Below, in pieces: positions 41,635-55,759 of a stretch of 64,000 nucleotides of DNA; within the stretch, counting starts at the first letter, position 1; every line of letters starts with the position of its first letter. Source of the DNA: Lepidurus packardi (taxonomy: Eukaryota > Arthropoda > Branchiopoda > Notostraca > Triopsidae); the NCBI GenBank assembly GCA_023053545.1, contig JAKZAN010000012.1:68001-132000 (forward strand). Reading direction: 5' to 3'. The notes beneath the pieces were generated by a model. It saw only the letters and a program-made list of their open reading frames with translations. It had not been told where the DNA came from and ran no database searches. The position numbers and the translations under genes were made by a program.

Positions 41635-42373
41635 AAAGTTTCTTCTTTCCCCAACGGCCCTTTTCAGGGCCACCATCTAACTTCCGAAAGTTATTGCCGG
41701 TTTGGCTCCTACTCTTTGCGCTTATTATTGACTCTTTGCGACTTATTATTCGAATTTGACTCTTTGCGCTTATTATTCGAATCGAATTCGTGTTACATAA
41801 AATGAAAAAGAAGCAATTTCTCACACACCCTAAATAAGTACGCTTGTTTGTTGCGGTAATGCCTTGGCAAGCCGCTACGAGTCCCTAAGCAGAGTGTACT
41901 GCCTTCGAGTTCCGGCCTGAACCGTCAGGTAAACGGCGCTGTATAGCTTTTCTGGTTATCAGACAAGATAAAAGAAAACACGGAATAGCATAGAGTAGGA
42001 AGGAAGCCCGGCAGTAGCATACGAGTAAAGAGAGAAGCATACAAGAATAGAGTAGCACACGCAGGAGTTAAATACTTTACATGAAACAATTCCTCAACTG
42101 AATTGACTTTTAAAAACGACGAACCTCACAAAGACTACCAAAGAAAAAGCCCTTTTCTCCCCCTGATAACTACTATCGCAAACGCGGAGAAAAACGAATG
42201 AAAATGTATCCAGCAGTATGACTCGTTCGCGCCTGCTTGGGTGGTTTTCGATTTTGGACGCTACAGAAGCGTTTGCTTCTCCTATCAATAAACGCTGTCG
42301 TGGTTTTTAACTTTACAAAAGACGTGTTGGCCCTGAAAAGGGCCGTTGGTTTATTGGCAAAAGTGCAACTTGC

Positions 42374-42889
<516 letters not shown>

Positions 42890-43001
42890 CTATCTTCCCA
42901 TTGGTTGCACCTAGCCATCAGCCTTGCCGTCCGTCGGGCTAGATCAAATAGGAGTAGGGCTTTACAGAACAAGCACACACCGGCTTTTGTTCCGTTCTTA
43001 A

Positions 43002-43328
<327 letters not shown>

Positions 43329-44233
43329 AATTGGGTTTGTTTTTGCCGTCTGACCCACCCCAACGGCCCTTTTCAGGGCCAACAATTGCGTCCCGAAAGC
43401 TTACAACTCAAAAGATATGGCTATTCATTAGAACATACTATTTCTGACCGTTTGTTATAAATCAGTGGAATTTATAACCGCCACCTAACCCCGAAAGCTG
43501 AGACTCTTAGCGTTGCTGCCCTTTTGTCCCATAAGCCGTCTGTTCGGTGCAGGCTCAGCACCGGGGTCGGGCTTAGTCAGCTCGCGTCCCAATTGGCATA
43601 AATACTACTACATGGAACTTTTCTAAGTCTTACAGTGCAAAATCTTACATGTCGATAAACCTGGCTATTATTTATTCCACCCTCGCAATACAAACAGTAG
43701 GAAAATAAATCGACGAGAAAACGAGCAAAAGATCTCTTGCATTATGATTCATGGACAACAGCACAATGTTTGAAACTTGGATGGGTGACCAGTTTCCGAT
43801 CTCGATGGGTGACTAGTTTCCGATCTCGATGTACCGGCCAAGGATCCAGTGTTAGAAGGCTGTAAAATGACAGCAGATGTTTTCTTTCGTAGACTGTATT
43901 TCGAGCTTGCTTTTCAGATACCTTCTCAGAATCATGTCCAGAAAAAGCAGCATTGTTTTGCACTTTCCAGTGCGCATCCTGTAAGTGGAACACGATCCGT
44001 GCAGTTGCACAGGCAGGACTCAGTGTATAATATATAGACTGAGTGCAAACAATATTGCACCAATACAGCAACATTGCACCAATATTTTAGCAAGTGGAAC
44101 GCACTTTAACGGCTCAGAAAGAAAAGTCTACAATTTCAGTGTATAAAAGAGTACTTGGTTGCAGAAGTCTTGGAATTGGCTGGCAATGCTGCCCGCGACA
44201 AAAAAAAATATTTCCGTCTGAGAAGACGAAAAA

Positions 44234-44351
44234 GCCAACAGCACCCGGTGTTCCCAGGCGGTCACCCATCCAAGTACTGACCGGGCCCGACGCAGCTTGA
44301 CTTCCAGGAGCTGACGAGTCTGGGTACATTCTGCGTGGTATGGCCGTTGGC
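44234..44351 (-). rRNA. 5S rRNA: 5S ribosomal RNA
   Basis: Reference sequence by eye; heads short unit S7. Confidence 0.96.
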
Positions 44352-45594
44352 ATCTAATGTAGATCATTAGCCAACTAAGAATCGCACTTGGTGTTGCGGT
44401 TATGCCTGAGCTGAGACGCGGTGCGTTATCTCACCTACCGCGAGATAAGCACCTACCGCGGTAATGCGAGGAATGTTCCAAAGCAAAGTGAAAAGTACAG
44501 CCTGAAATCCTCAGATTCTAGTAGTTTACTTGTAGCACCTACAATGACATCTTGGTATACGCATTACTAACGCGTTCTGTTTTGGGCAAACAGTCCCCAT
44601 TAAGCCCTGACTCTTCAGGGGCTGGACATAAGTAAAGCAAGTAGTTTGAACTTTCATCAAGAAATTGGTTGGCCCTGAAAAGGGCCGTTGGGTTTTTCTT
44701 CCAGGCGAAAGCTCTTACTTGGAGCTAGTGTACAGCCTGAAATCCTCAGATTCTAGTAGTTTACTTGCTTTTTTTTTATAAATGAGTGTGGACTAAAAAT
44801 GATGTGATGAGCTAATAAACTTTCTTTTAGTTAGTTTGGGGTGACTGGTTATAAAGACGAACTACTGTTGTCAACTATATTCAACAACACCCTAGGGTGT
44901 GTTTCCACGGCCAACTCAGCACCGGGGTCGGGCTTAGTCAGCTCGCGTCCCAATTGGCATAAATACTACTACATGGAACTTTTCTAAGTCTTACAGTGCA
45001 AAATCTTACATGTCGATAAACCTGGCTATTATGTATTCCACCCTCGCAATACAAACAGTAGGAAAATAAATCGACGAGAAAACGAGCAAAAGATCTCTTG
45101 CATTATGATTCATGGACAACAGCACAATGTTTGAAACTTGGATGGGTGACCAGTTTCCGATCTCGATGGGTGACTAGTTTCCGATCTCGATGTACCGGCC
45201 AAGGATCCAGTGTTAGAAGGCTGTAAAATGACAGCAGATGTTTTCTTTCGTAGACTGTATTTCGAGCTTGCTTTTCAGATACCTTCTCAGAATCATGTCC
45301 AGAAAAAGCAGCATTGTTTTGCACTTTCCAGTGCGCATCCTGTAAGTGGAACACGATCCGTGCAGTTGCACAGGCAGGACTCAGTGTATAATATATAGAC
45401 TGAGTGCAAACAATATTGCACCAATACAGCAACATTGCACCAATATTTTAGCAAGTGGAACGCACTTTAACGGCTCAGAAAGAAAAGTCTACAATTTCAG
45501 TGTATAAAAGAGTACTTGGTTGCAGAAGTCTTGGAATTGGCTGGCAATGCTGCCCGCGACAAAAAAAAATATTTCCGTCTGAGAAGACGAAAAA
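44234..45594. repeat. Short unit S7 (1,361 bp)
   Basis: Minority g at 45033 with majority a at 45383, the same combination as S8, S10 and S12. Confidence 0.95.
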
Positions 45595-45712
45595 GCCAAC
45601 AGCACCCGGTGTTCCCAGGCGGTCACCCATCCAAGTACTGACCGGGCCCGACGCAGCTTGACTTCCAGGAGCTGACGAGTCTGGGTACATTCTGCGTGGT
45701 ATGGCCGTTGGC
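45595..45712 (-). rRNA. 5S rRNA: 5S ribosomal RNA
   Basis: Reference sequence by eye; heads the unit with the inverted insertion. Confidence 0.96.
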
Positions 45713-46391
45713 ATCTAATGTAGATCATTAGCCAACTAAGAATCGCACTTGGTGTTGCGGTTATGCCTGAGCTGAGACGCGGTGCGTTATCTCACCTACC
45801 GCGAGATAAGCACCTACCGCGGTAATGCGAGGAATGTTCCAAAGCAAAGTGAAAAGTACAGCCTGAAATCCTCAGATTCTAGTAGTTTACTTGTAGCACC
45901 TACAATGACATCTTGGTATACGCATTACTAACGCGTTCTGTTTTGGGCAAACAGTCCCCATTAAGCCCTGACTCTTCAGGGGCTGAGCATTTTCAAAGAT
46001 AGACGCGTGTTCAATATCGATTTTTCCCTTGTAGATGATCGACTATCATTTGCAACTGTTCAAAAATCTACGCCTTGAAGGAACACGATCACGAATGGAT
46101 GACACAGGCCGAAGGAATGCTATGAGTCCCGGCCTGACCCGCTCTTCGGCCTAACCCGTCCACCAACAACGCTTTTCGGGTTCTCAGACATGACGACACT
46201 CGGGAGTAAAGTAGCGTACGGAATAGTCAAATGTGTGTGTATTCAAAATCTCTCCAGTGTCGATATTTAAAACAGCAACCTTAAAATTATCTGTTCGGAA
46301 AGACATAAGTAAAGCAAGTAGTTTGAACTTTCATCAAGAAATTGGTTGGCCCTGAAAAGGGCCGTTGGGTTTTTCTTCCAGGCGAAAGCTC

Positions 46392-46763
46392 TTACTTGGA
46401 GCTAGTGTACTTGGTGACGGCTTTAGTGCCTTCACTGACGGCATGCTTAGCCAACTCACCGGGCAGTAGCAGACGAACGGCCGTCTGGATTTCCCGACTG
46501 GTTATGGTCGAGCGTTTGTTGTAGTGGGCCAAACGGGAAGCTTCGGCCGCAATGCGCTCAAAAATGTCATTGACAAAGCTGTTCATGATACTCATGGCTT
46601 TGCTGGAAACGCCGGTGTCAGGGTGAACTTGTTTGAGCACTTTGTAAATGTAGATAGCATAGCTCTCCTTCCTGCGGCGCTTCTTCTTCTTGTCGGTCTT
46701 GGAAATGTTCTTCTGGGCCTTGCCCGCCTTCTTGGCTGCTTTACCGCTTGTCTTGGGAGGCAT
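46392..46763 (-). CDS. H2B: Histone H2B
   Basis: Identical protein to L1 H2B with an intact promoter. Stem-loop at 46348-46363. Its usual H2A partner is displaced by the inverted block. Confidence 0.98.
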   Translation of the reverse strand: MPPKTSGKAAKKAGKAQKNISKTDKKKKRRRKESYAIYIYKVLKQVHPDTGVSSKAMSIMNSFVNDIFERIAAEASRLAHYNKRSTITSREIQTAVRLLLPGELAKHAVSEGTKAVTKYTSSK

Positions 46764-46997
46764 TGTGCACCACTGTTCGAGTCACAAATTCACCGACCCC
46801 AATATATACTTCCCTGCAGCTCAGCCTGGTACACGGCAAGGAACTGCGCGACCGCTGATTGGGTGGAAGGGGGCCCAGCCGAGGTCCTGCCGGAGACCGG
46901 TGAGTCGCCTATGAAGCGTGGGTACTATGGAAAACATGACACTAGAAGACTTGGGCGAGCGAAACCCGTTCCCCCATTCTATTTCAATTTTTCAACC
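46764..46997. promoter_or_regulatory. H2B/H2A promoter whose H2A gene is missing
   Basis: The full 234-bp divergent promoter is present, ending TTTTTCAACC, but the expected ATG is replaced by TTACAAACAAGCG. H2A-directed transcription from here would run into the 3' flank of the inverted H2A (47000-47594) and make antisense RNA to it. That transcript is a prediction. Confidence 0.85.
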
Positions 46998-47216
46998 TTA
47001 CAAACAAGCGTACTTATTTAGGGTGTGTGAGAAATTGCTTCTTTTTCATTTTATGTAACACGAATTCGATTCGAATAATAAGCGCAAAGAGTCAAATTCG
47101 AATAATAAGTCGCAAAGAGTCAATAATAAGCGCAAAGAGTAGGAGCCAAACCGGCAATAACTTTCGGAAGTTAGATGGTGGCCCTGAAAAGGGCCGTTGG
47201 GGAAAGAAGAAACTTT

Positions 47217-47594
47217 TTAGGCTTTCTTTTCAGTTTTCTTAGGCAGCAGCACCGCTTGGATGTTGGGGAGCACTCCGCCTTGGGCAATGGTAACGCCGGA
47301 CAAGAGCTTGTTTAACTCTTCGTCGTTGCGGATGGCCAACTGCAAGTGACGGGGAATAATACGAGACTTTTTGTTGTCGCGGGCAGCATTGCCAGCCAAT
47401 TCCAAGACTTCTGCAGCCAAGTACTCCATAACAGCAGCCAAATACACGGGTGCGCCAGCTCCGACACGCTCGGCATTGCCTTTGCCTTTGCGAAGCAAAC
47501 GATGGATGCGACCGACGGGGAACTGAAGCCCGGCACGGTTGGAGCGCGACTTGGACTTGCCCTTAACTTTGCCTCCTTTGCCGCGACCAGACAT
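47217..47594 (-). CDS. H2A: Histone H2A, L1-loop variant (125 aa)
   Basis: It is identical to the other H2A copies except in loop L1, where [10 protein letters not shown] becomes [11 protein letters not shown]. Tyr39 is lost and Lys-Gly duplicated, a net gain of one residue (AAAGGC duplicated, TAT lost). L1 is where the two H2A molecules of a nucleosome touch, and macroH2A and H2A.Z differ there. The reading frame, promoter and stem-loop (47180-47195) are intact. It could be a functional variant, a tolerated mutant or a sequence error. Confidence 0.93.
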   Translation of the reverse strand: MSGRGKGGKVKGKSKSRSNRAGLQFPVGRIHRLLRKGKGNAERVGAGAPVYLAAVMEYLAAEVLELAGNAARDNKKSRIIPRHLQLAIRNDEELNKLLSGVTIAQGGVLPNIQAVLLPKKTEKKA

Positions 47595-47828
47595 GGTTGA
47601 AAAATTGAAATAGAATGGGGGAACGGGTTTCGCTCGCCCAAGTCTTCTAGTGTCATGTTTTCCATAGTACCCACGCTTCATAGGCGACTCACCGGTCTCC
47701 GGCAGGATCTCGGCTGGGCCCCCTTCCACCCAATCAGCGGTCGCGCAGTTCCTTGCCGTGTACCAGGCTGAGCTGCAGGGAAGTATATATTGGGGTCGGT
47801 GAATTTGTGACTCGAACAGTGGTGCACA
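47595..47828. promoter_or_regulatory. Divergent promoter in inverted block
   Basis: Inverted copy of the 234-bp H2A/H2B promoter with one private base (GGCAGGATCTCGG, others GGCAGGACCTCGG). The TATATA box for H2B (+) is at about 47784-47789. Confidence 0.85.
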
Positions 47829-48200
47829 ATGCCTCCCAAGACAAGCGGTAAAGCAGCCAAGAAGGCGGGCAAGGCCCAGAAGAACATTTCCAAGACCGAC
47901 AAGAAGAAGAAGCGCCGCAGGAAGGAGAGCTATGCTATCTACATTTACAAAGTGCTCAAACAAGTTCACCCTGACACCGGCGTTTCCAGCAAAGCCATGA
48001 GTATCATGAACAGCTTTGTCAATGACATTTTTGAGCGCATTGCGGCCGAAGCTTCCCGTTTGGCCCACTACAACAAACGCTCGACCATAACCAGTCGGGA
48101 AATCCAGACGGCCGTTCGTCTGCTACTGCCCGGTGAGTTGGCTAAGCATGCCGTCAGTGAAGGCACTAAAGCCGTCACCAAGTACACTAGCTCCAAGTAA
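47829..48200 (+). CDS. H2B: Histone H2B (inverted copy)
   Basis: Identical protein to L1 H2B but on the plus strand, the only H2B in that orientation. Stem-loop at 48229-48244. The 40-codon open frame behind H2B is copied too (48286-48408). Confidence 0.97.
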   Translation: MPPKTSGKAAKKAGKAQKNISKTDKKKKRRRKESYAIYIYKVLKQVHPDTGVSSKAMSIMNSFVNDIFERIAAEASRLAHYNKRSTITSREIQTAVRLLLPGELAKHAVSEGTKAVTKYTSSK

Positions 48201-48584
48201 GAGCTTTCGCCTGGAAGAAAAACCCAACGGCCCTTTTCAGGGCCAACCAATTTCTTGATGAAAGTTCAAACTACTTGCTTTACTTATGTCTTTCCGAACA
48301 GATAATTTTAAGGTTGCTGTTTTAAATATCGACACTGGAGAGATTTTGAATACACACACATTTGACTATTCCGTACGCTACTTTACTCCCGAGTGTCGTC
48401 ATGTCTGAGAACCCGAAAAGCGTTGTTGGTGGACGGGTTAGGCCGAAGAGCGGGTCAGGCCGGGACTCATAGCATTCCTTCGGCCTGTGTCATCCATTCG
48501 TGATCGTGTTCCTTCAAGGCGTAGATTTTTGAACAGTTGCAAATGATAGTCGATCATCTACAAGGGAAAAATCGATAAAAATCG

Positions 48585-48959
48585 ATGTCTGGTCGCGGCA
48601 AAGGAGGCAAAGTTAAGGGCAAGTCCAAGTCGCGCTCCAACCGTGCCGGGCTTCAGTTCCCCGTCGGTCGCATCCATCGTTTGCTTCGCAAAGGCAATTA
48701 TGCCGAGCGTGTCGGAGCTGGCGCACCCGTGTATTTGGCTGCTGTTATGGAGTACTTGGCTGCAGAAGTCTTGGAATTGGCTGGCAATGCTGCCCGCGAC
48801 AACAAAAAGTCTCGTATTATTCCCCGTCACTTGCAGTTGGCCATCCGCAACGACGAAGAGTTAAACAAGCTCTTGTCCGGCGTTACCATTGCCCAAGGCG
48901 GAGTGCTCCCCAACATCCAAGCGGTGCTGCTGCCTAAGAAAACTGAAAAGAAAGCCTAA
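48585..48959 (+). CDS. H2A: Histone H2A without its own promoter
   Basis: The coding sequence is complete and identical to the standard H2A, and the stem-loop is intact (48981-48996). Directly before the ATG is not the H2A promoter but the 3' spacer of the inverted H2B (AAAAATCGATG). No TATA box is seen within 100 bp upstream. It may be silent, or be carried on read-through from H2B (47829-48200, same strand), although the H2B stem-loop lies between them. Confidence 0.93.
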   Translation: MSGRGKGGKVKGKSKSRSNRAGLQFPVGRIHRLLRKGNYAERVGAGAPVYLAAVMEYLAAEVLELAGNAARDNKKSRIIPRHLQLAIRNDEELNKLLSGVTIAQGGVLPNIQAVLLPKKTEKKA

Positions 48960-49698
48960 AAAGTTTCTTCTTTCCCCAACGGCCCTTTTCAGGGCCACCA
49001 TCTAACTTCCGAAAGTTATTGCCGGTTTGGCTCCTACTCTTTGCGCTTATTATTGACTCTTTGCGACTTATTATTCGAATTTGACTCTTTGCGCTTATTA
49101 TTCGAATCGAATTCGTGTTACATAAAATGAAAAAGAAGCAATTTCTCACACACCCTAAATAAGTACGCTTGTTTGTTGCGGTAATGCCTTGGCAAGCCGC
49201 TACGAGTCCCTAAGCAGAGTGTACTGCCTTCGAGTTCCGGCCTGAACCGTCAGGTAAACGGCGCTGTATAGCTTTTCTGGTTATCAGACAAGATAAAAGA
49301 AAACACGGAATAGCATAGAGTAGGAAGGAAGCCCGGCAGTAGCATACGAGTAAAGAGAGAAGCATACAAGAATAGAGTAGCACACGCAGGAGTTAAATAC
49401 TTTACATGAAACAATTCCTCAACTGAATTGACTTTTAAAAACGACGAACCTCACAAAGACTACCAAAGAAAAAGCCCTTTTCTCCCCCTGATAACTACTA
49501 TCGCAAACGCGGAGAAAAACGAATGAAAATGTATCCAGCAGTATGACTCGTTCGCGCCTGCTTGGGTGGTTTTCGATTTTGGACGCTACAGAAGCGTTTG
49601 CTTCTCCTATCAATAAACGCTGTCGTGGTTTTTAACTTTACAAAAGACGTGTTGGCCCTGAAAAGGGCCGTTGGTTTATTGGCAAAAGTGCAACTTGC

Positions 49699-50214
<516 letters not shown>

Positions 50215-50326
50215 CTATCTTCCCATTGGTTGCACCTAGCCATCAGCCTTGCCGTCCGTCGGGCTAGATCAAATAGGAGTAGGGCTTTACAGAACAAGCA
50301 CACACCGGCTTTTGTTCCGTTCTTAA

Positions 50327-50653
<327 letters not shown>

Positions 50654-51558
50654 AATTGGGTTTGTTTTTGCCGTCTGACCCACCCCAACGGCCCTTTTCA
50701 GGGCCAACAATTGCGTCCCGAAAGCTTACAACTCAAAAGATATGGCTATTCATTAGAACATACTATTTCTGACCGTTTGTTATAAATCAGTGGAATTTAT
50801 AACCGCCACCTAACCCCGAAAGCTGAGACTCTTAGCGTTGCTGCCCTTTTGTCCCATAAGCCGTCTGTTCGGTGCAGGCTCAGCACCGGGGTCGGGCTTA
50901 GTCAGCTCGCGTCCCAATTGGCATAAATACTACTACATGGAACTTTTCTAAGTCTTACAGTGCAAAATCTTACATGTCCATAAACCTGGCTATTATTTAT
51001 TCCACCCTCGCAATACAAACAGTAGGAAAATAAATCGACGAGAAAACGAGCAAAAGATCTCTTGCATTATGATTCATGGACAACAGCACAATGTTTGAAA
51101 CTTGGATGGGTGACCAGTTTCCGATCTCGATGGGTGACTAGTTTCCGATCTCGATGTACCGGCCAAGGATCCAGTGTTAGAAGGCTGTAAAATGACAGCA
51201 GATGTTTTCTTTCGTAGACTGTATTTCGAGCTTGCTTTTCAGATACCTTCTCAGAATCATGTCCAGAAAAAGCAGCATTGTTTTGCACTTTCCAGTGCGC
51301 ATCCTGTAAGTGGAACACGATCCGTGCAGTTGCACAGGCAGGACTCAGTGTATAATATATAGACTGAGTGCAAACAATATTGCACCAATACAGCAACATT
51401 GCACCAATATTTTAGCAAGTGGAACGCACTTTAACGGCTCAGAAAGAAAAGTCTACAATTTCAGTGTATAAAAGAGTACTTGGTTGCAGAAGTCTTGGAA
51501 TTGGCTGGCAATGCTGCCCGCGACAAAAAAAAATATTTCCGTCTGAGAAGACGAAAAA

Positions 51559-51676
51559 GCCAACAGCACCCGGTGTTCCCAGGCGGTCACCCATCCAAGT
51601 ACTGACCGGGCCCGACGCAGCTTGACTTCCAGGAGCTGACGAGTCTGGGTACATTCTGCGTGGTATGGCCGTTGGC
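51559..51676 (-). rRNA. 5S rRNA: 5S ribosomal RNA
   Basis: Reference sequence by eye; heads short unit S8. Confidence 0.96.
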
Positions 51677-52919
51677 ATCTAATGTAGATCATTAGCCAAC
51701 TAAGAATCGCACTTGGTGTTGCGGTTATGCCTGAGCTGAGACGCGGTGCGTTATCTCACCTACCGCGAGATAAGCACCTACCGCGGTAATGCGAGGAATG
51801 TTCCAAAGCAAAGTGAAAAGTACAGCCTGAAATCCTCAGATTCTAGTAGTTTACTTGTAGCACCTACAATGACATCTTGGTATACGCATTACTAACGCGT
51901 TCTGTTTTGGGCAAACAGTCCCCATTAAGCCCTGACTCTTCAGGGGCTGGACATAAGTAAAGCAAGTAGTTTGAACTTTCATCAAGAAATTGGTTGGCCC
52001 TGAAAAGGGCCGTTGGGTTTTTCTTCCAGGCGAAAGCTCTTACTTGGAGCTAGTGTACAGCCTGAAATCCTCAGATTCTAGTAGTTTACTTGCTTTTTTT
52101 TTATAAATGAGTGTGGACTAAAAATGATGTGATGAGCTAATAAACTTTCTTTTAGTTAGTTTGGGGTGACTGGTTATAAAGACGAACTACTGTTGTCAAC
52201 TATATTCAACAACACCCTAGGGTGTGTTTCCACGGCCAACTCAGCACCGGGGTCGGGCTTAGTCAGCTCGCGTCCCAATTGGCATAAATACTACTACATG
52301 GAACTTTTCTAAGTCTTACAGTGCAAAATCTTACATGTCGATAAACCTGGCTATTATGTATTCCACCCTCGCAATACAAACAGTAGGAAAATAAATCGAC
52401 GAGAAAACGAGCAAAAGATCTCTTGCATTATGATTCATGGACAACAGCACAATGTTTGAAACTTGGATGGGTGACCAGTTTCCGATCTCGATGGGTGACT
52501 AGTTTCCGATCTCGATGTACCGGCCAAGGATCCAGTGTTAGAAGGCTGTAAAATGACAGCAGATGTTTTCTTTCGTAGACTGTATTTCGAGCTTGCTTTT
52601 CAGATACCTTCTCAGAATCATGTCCAGAAAAAGCAGCATTGTTTTGCACTTTCCAGTGCGCATCCTGTAAGTGGAACACGATCCGTGCAGTTGCACAGGC
52701 AGGACTCAGTGTATAATATATAGACTGAGTGCAAACAATATTGCACCAATACAGCAACATTGCACCAATATTTTAGCAAGTGGAACGCACTTTAACGGCT
52801 CAGAAAGAAAAGTCTACAATTTCAGTGTATAAAAGAGTACTTGGTTGCAGAAGTCTTGGAATTGGCTGGCAATGCTGCCCGCGACAAAAAAAAATATTTC
52901 CGTCTGAGAAGACGAAAAA
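51559..52919. repeat. Short unit S8 (1,361 bp)
   Basis: First of four short units in a row. Minority g at 52358, majority a at 52708. Confidence 0.95.
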
Positions 52920-53037
52920 GCCAACAGCACCCGGTGTTCCCAGGCGGTCACCCATCCAAGTACTGACCGGGCCCGACGCAGCTTGACTTCCAGGAGCTGA
53001 CGAGTCTGGGTACATTCTGCGTGGTATGGCCGTTGGC
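52920..53037 (-). rRNA. 5S rRNA: 5S ribosomal RNA
   Basis: Reference sequence by eye; heads short unit S9. Confidence 0.96.
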
Positions 53038-54280
53038 ATCTAATGTAGATCATTAGCCAACTAAGAATCGCACTTGGTGTTGCGGTTATGCCTGAGCTGA
53101 GACGCGGTGCGTTATCTCACCTACCGCGAGATAAGCACCTACCGCGGTAATGCGAGGAATGTTCCAAAGCAAAGTGAAAAGTACAGCCTGAAATCCTCAG
53201 ATTCTAGTAGTTTACTTGTAGCACCTACAATGACATCTTGGTATACGCATTACTAACGCGTTCTGTTTTGGGCAAACAGTCCCCATTAAGCCCTGACTCT
53301 TCAGGGGCTGGACATAAGTAAAGCAAGTAGTTTGAACTTTCATCAAGAAATTGGTTGGCCCTGAAAAGGGCCGTTGGGTTTTTCTTCCAGGCGAAAGCTC
53401 TTACTTGGAGCTAGTGTACAGCCTGAAATCCTCAGATTCTAGTAGTTTACTTGCTTTTTTTTTATAAATGAGTGTGGACTAAAAATGATGTGATGAGCTA
53501 ATAAACTTTCTTTTAGTTAGTTTGGGGTGACTGGTTATAAAGACGAACTACTGTTGTCAACTATATTCAACAACACCCTAGGGTGTGTTTCCACGGCCAA
53601 CTCAGCACCGGGGTCGGGCTTAGTCAGCTCGCGTCCCAATTGGCATAAATACTACTACATGGAACTTTTCTAAGTCTTACAGTGCAAAATCTTACATGTC
53701 GATAAACCTGGCTATTATGTATTCCACCCTCGCAATACAAACAGTAGGAAAATAAATCGACGAGAAAACGAGCAAAAGATCTCTTGCATTATGATTCATG
53801 GACAACAGCACAATGTTTGAAACTTGGATGGGTGACCAGTTTCCGATCTCGATGGGTGACTAGTTTCCGATCTCGATGTACCGGCCAAGGATCCAGTGTT
53901 AGAAGGCTGTAAAATGACAGCAGATGTTTTCTTTCGTAGACTGTATTTCGAGCTTGCTTTTCAGATACCTTCTCAGAATCATGTCCAGAAAAAGCAGCAT
54001 TGTTTTGCACTTTCCAGTGCGCATCCTGTAAGTGGAACACGATCCGTGCAGTTGCACAGGCAGGACTCTGTGTATAATATATAGACTGAGTGCAAACAAT
54101 ATTGCACCAATACAGCAACATTGCACCAATATTTTAGCAAGTGGAACGCACTTTAACGGCTCAGAAAGAAAAGTCTACAATTTCAGTGTATAAAAGAGTA
54201 CTTGGTTGCAGAAGTCTTGGAATTGGCTGGCAATGCTGCCCGCGACAAAAAAAAATATTTCCGTCTGAGAAGACGAAAAA
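52920..54280. repeat. Short unit S9 (1,361 bp)
   Basis: Minority g at 53719 and minority t at 54069. Confidence 0.95.
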
Positions 54281-54398
54281 GCCAACAGCACCCGGTGTTC
54301 CCAGGCGGTCACCCATCCAAGTACTGACCGGGCCCGACGCAGCTTGACTTCCAGGAGCTGACGAGTCTGGGTACATTCTGCGTGGTATGGCCGTTGGC
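54281..54398 (-). rRNA. 5S rRNA: 5S ribosomal RNA
   Basis: Reference sequence by eye; heads short unit S10. Confidence 0.96.
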
Positions 54399-55641
54399 AT
54401 CTAATGTAGATCATTAGCCAACTAAGAATCGCACTTGGTGTTGCGGTTATGCCTGAGCTGAGACGCGGTGCGTTATCTCACCTACCGCGAGATAAGCACC
54501 TACCGCGGTAATGCGAGGAATGTTCCAAAGCAAAGTGAAAAGTACAGCCTGAAATCCTCAGATTCTAGTAGTTTACTTGTAGCACCTACAATGACATCTT
54601 GGTATACGCATTACTAACGCGTTCTGTTTTGGGCAAACAGTCCCCATTAAGCCCTGACTCTTCAGGGGCTGGACATAAGTAAAGCAAGTAGTTTGAACTT
54701 TCATCAAGAAATTGGTTGGCCCTGAAAAGGGCCGTTGGGTTTTTCTTCCAGGCGAAAGCTCTTACTTGGAGCTAGTGTACAGCCTGAAATCCTCAGATTC
54801 TAGTAGTTTACTTGCTTTTTTTTTATAAATGAGTGTGGACTAAAAATGATGTGATGAGCTAATAAACTTTCTTTTAGTTAGTTTGGGGTGACTGGTTATA
54901 AAGACGAACTACTGTTGTCAACTATATTCAACAACACCCTAGGGTGTGTTTCCACGGCCAACTCAGCACCGGGGTCGGGCTTAGTCAGCTCGCGTCCCAA
55001 TTGGCATAAATACTACTACATGGAACTTTTCTAAGTCTTACAGTGCAAAATCTTACATGTCGATAAACCTGGCTATTATGTATTCCACCCTCGCAATACA
55101 AACAGTAGGAAAATAAATCGACGAGAAAACGAGCAAAAGATCTCTTGCATTATGATTCATGGACAACAGCACAATGTTTGAAACTTGGATGGGTGACCAG
55201 TTTCCGATCTCGATGGGTGACTAGTTTCCGATCTCGATGTACCGGCCAAGGATCCAGTGTTAGAAGGCTGTAAAATGACAGCAGATGTTTTCTTTCGTAG
55301 ACTGTATTTCGAGCTTGCTTTTCAGATACCTTCTCAGAATCATGTCCAGAAAAAGCAGCATTGTTTTGCACTTTCCAGTGCGCATCCTGTAAGTGGAACA
55401 CGATCCGTGCAGTTGCACAGGCAGGACTCAGTGTATAATATATAGACTGAGTGCAAACAATATTGCACCAATACAGCAACATTGCACCAATATTTTAGCA
55501 AGTGGAACGCACTTTAACGGCTCAGAAAGAAAAGTCTACAATTTCAGTGTATAAAAGAGTACTTGGTTGCAGAAGTCTTGGAATTGGCTGGCAATGCTGC
55601 CCGCGACAAAAAAAAATATTTCCGTCTGAGAAGACGAAAAA
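54281..55641. repeat. Short unit S10 (1,361 bp)
   Basis: Minority g at 55080, majority a at 55430; matches S8. Confidence 0.95.
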
Positions 55642-55759
55642 GCCAACAGCACCCGGTGTTCCCAGGCGGTCACCCATCCAAGTACTGACCGGGCCCGACG
55701 CAGCTTGACTTCCAGGAGCTGACGAGTCTGGGTACATTCTGCGTGGTATGGCCGTTGGC
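55642..55759 (-). rRNA. 5S rRNA: 5S ribosomal RNA
   Basis: Reference sequence by eye; heads short unit S11. Confidence 0.96.

Larger units (their letters stand above)
46998..48584 (-). repeat. Inverted copy of an H2A-H2B block
   Basis: Bases 47000-48576 are the reverse complement of the long unit from about 210 bp past H2A to about 380 bp past the H2B stop, relative to L1 positions 3277-4850. TT (46998-46999) is filler on the left; a second AAAAATCGAT (48577-48586, directly repeating 48567-48576) forms the right joint. The block contains complete H2A and H2B with their own promoter and stem-loops. It creates large inverted repeats with the neighbouring H2B and H2A copies. Confidence 0.93.
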
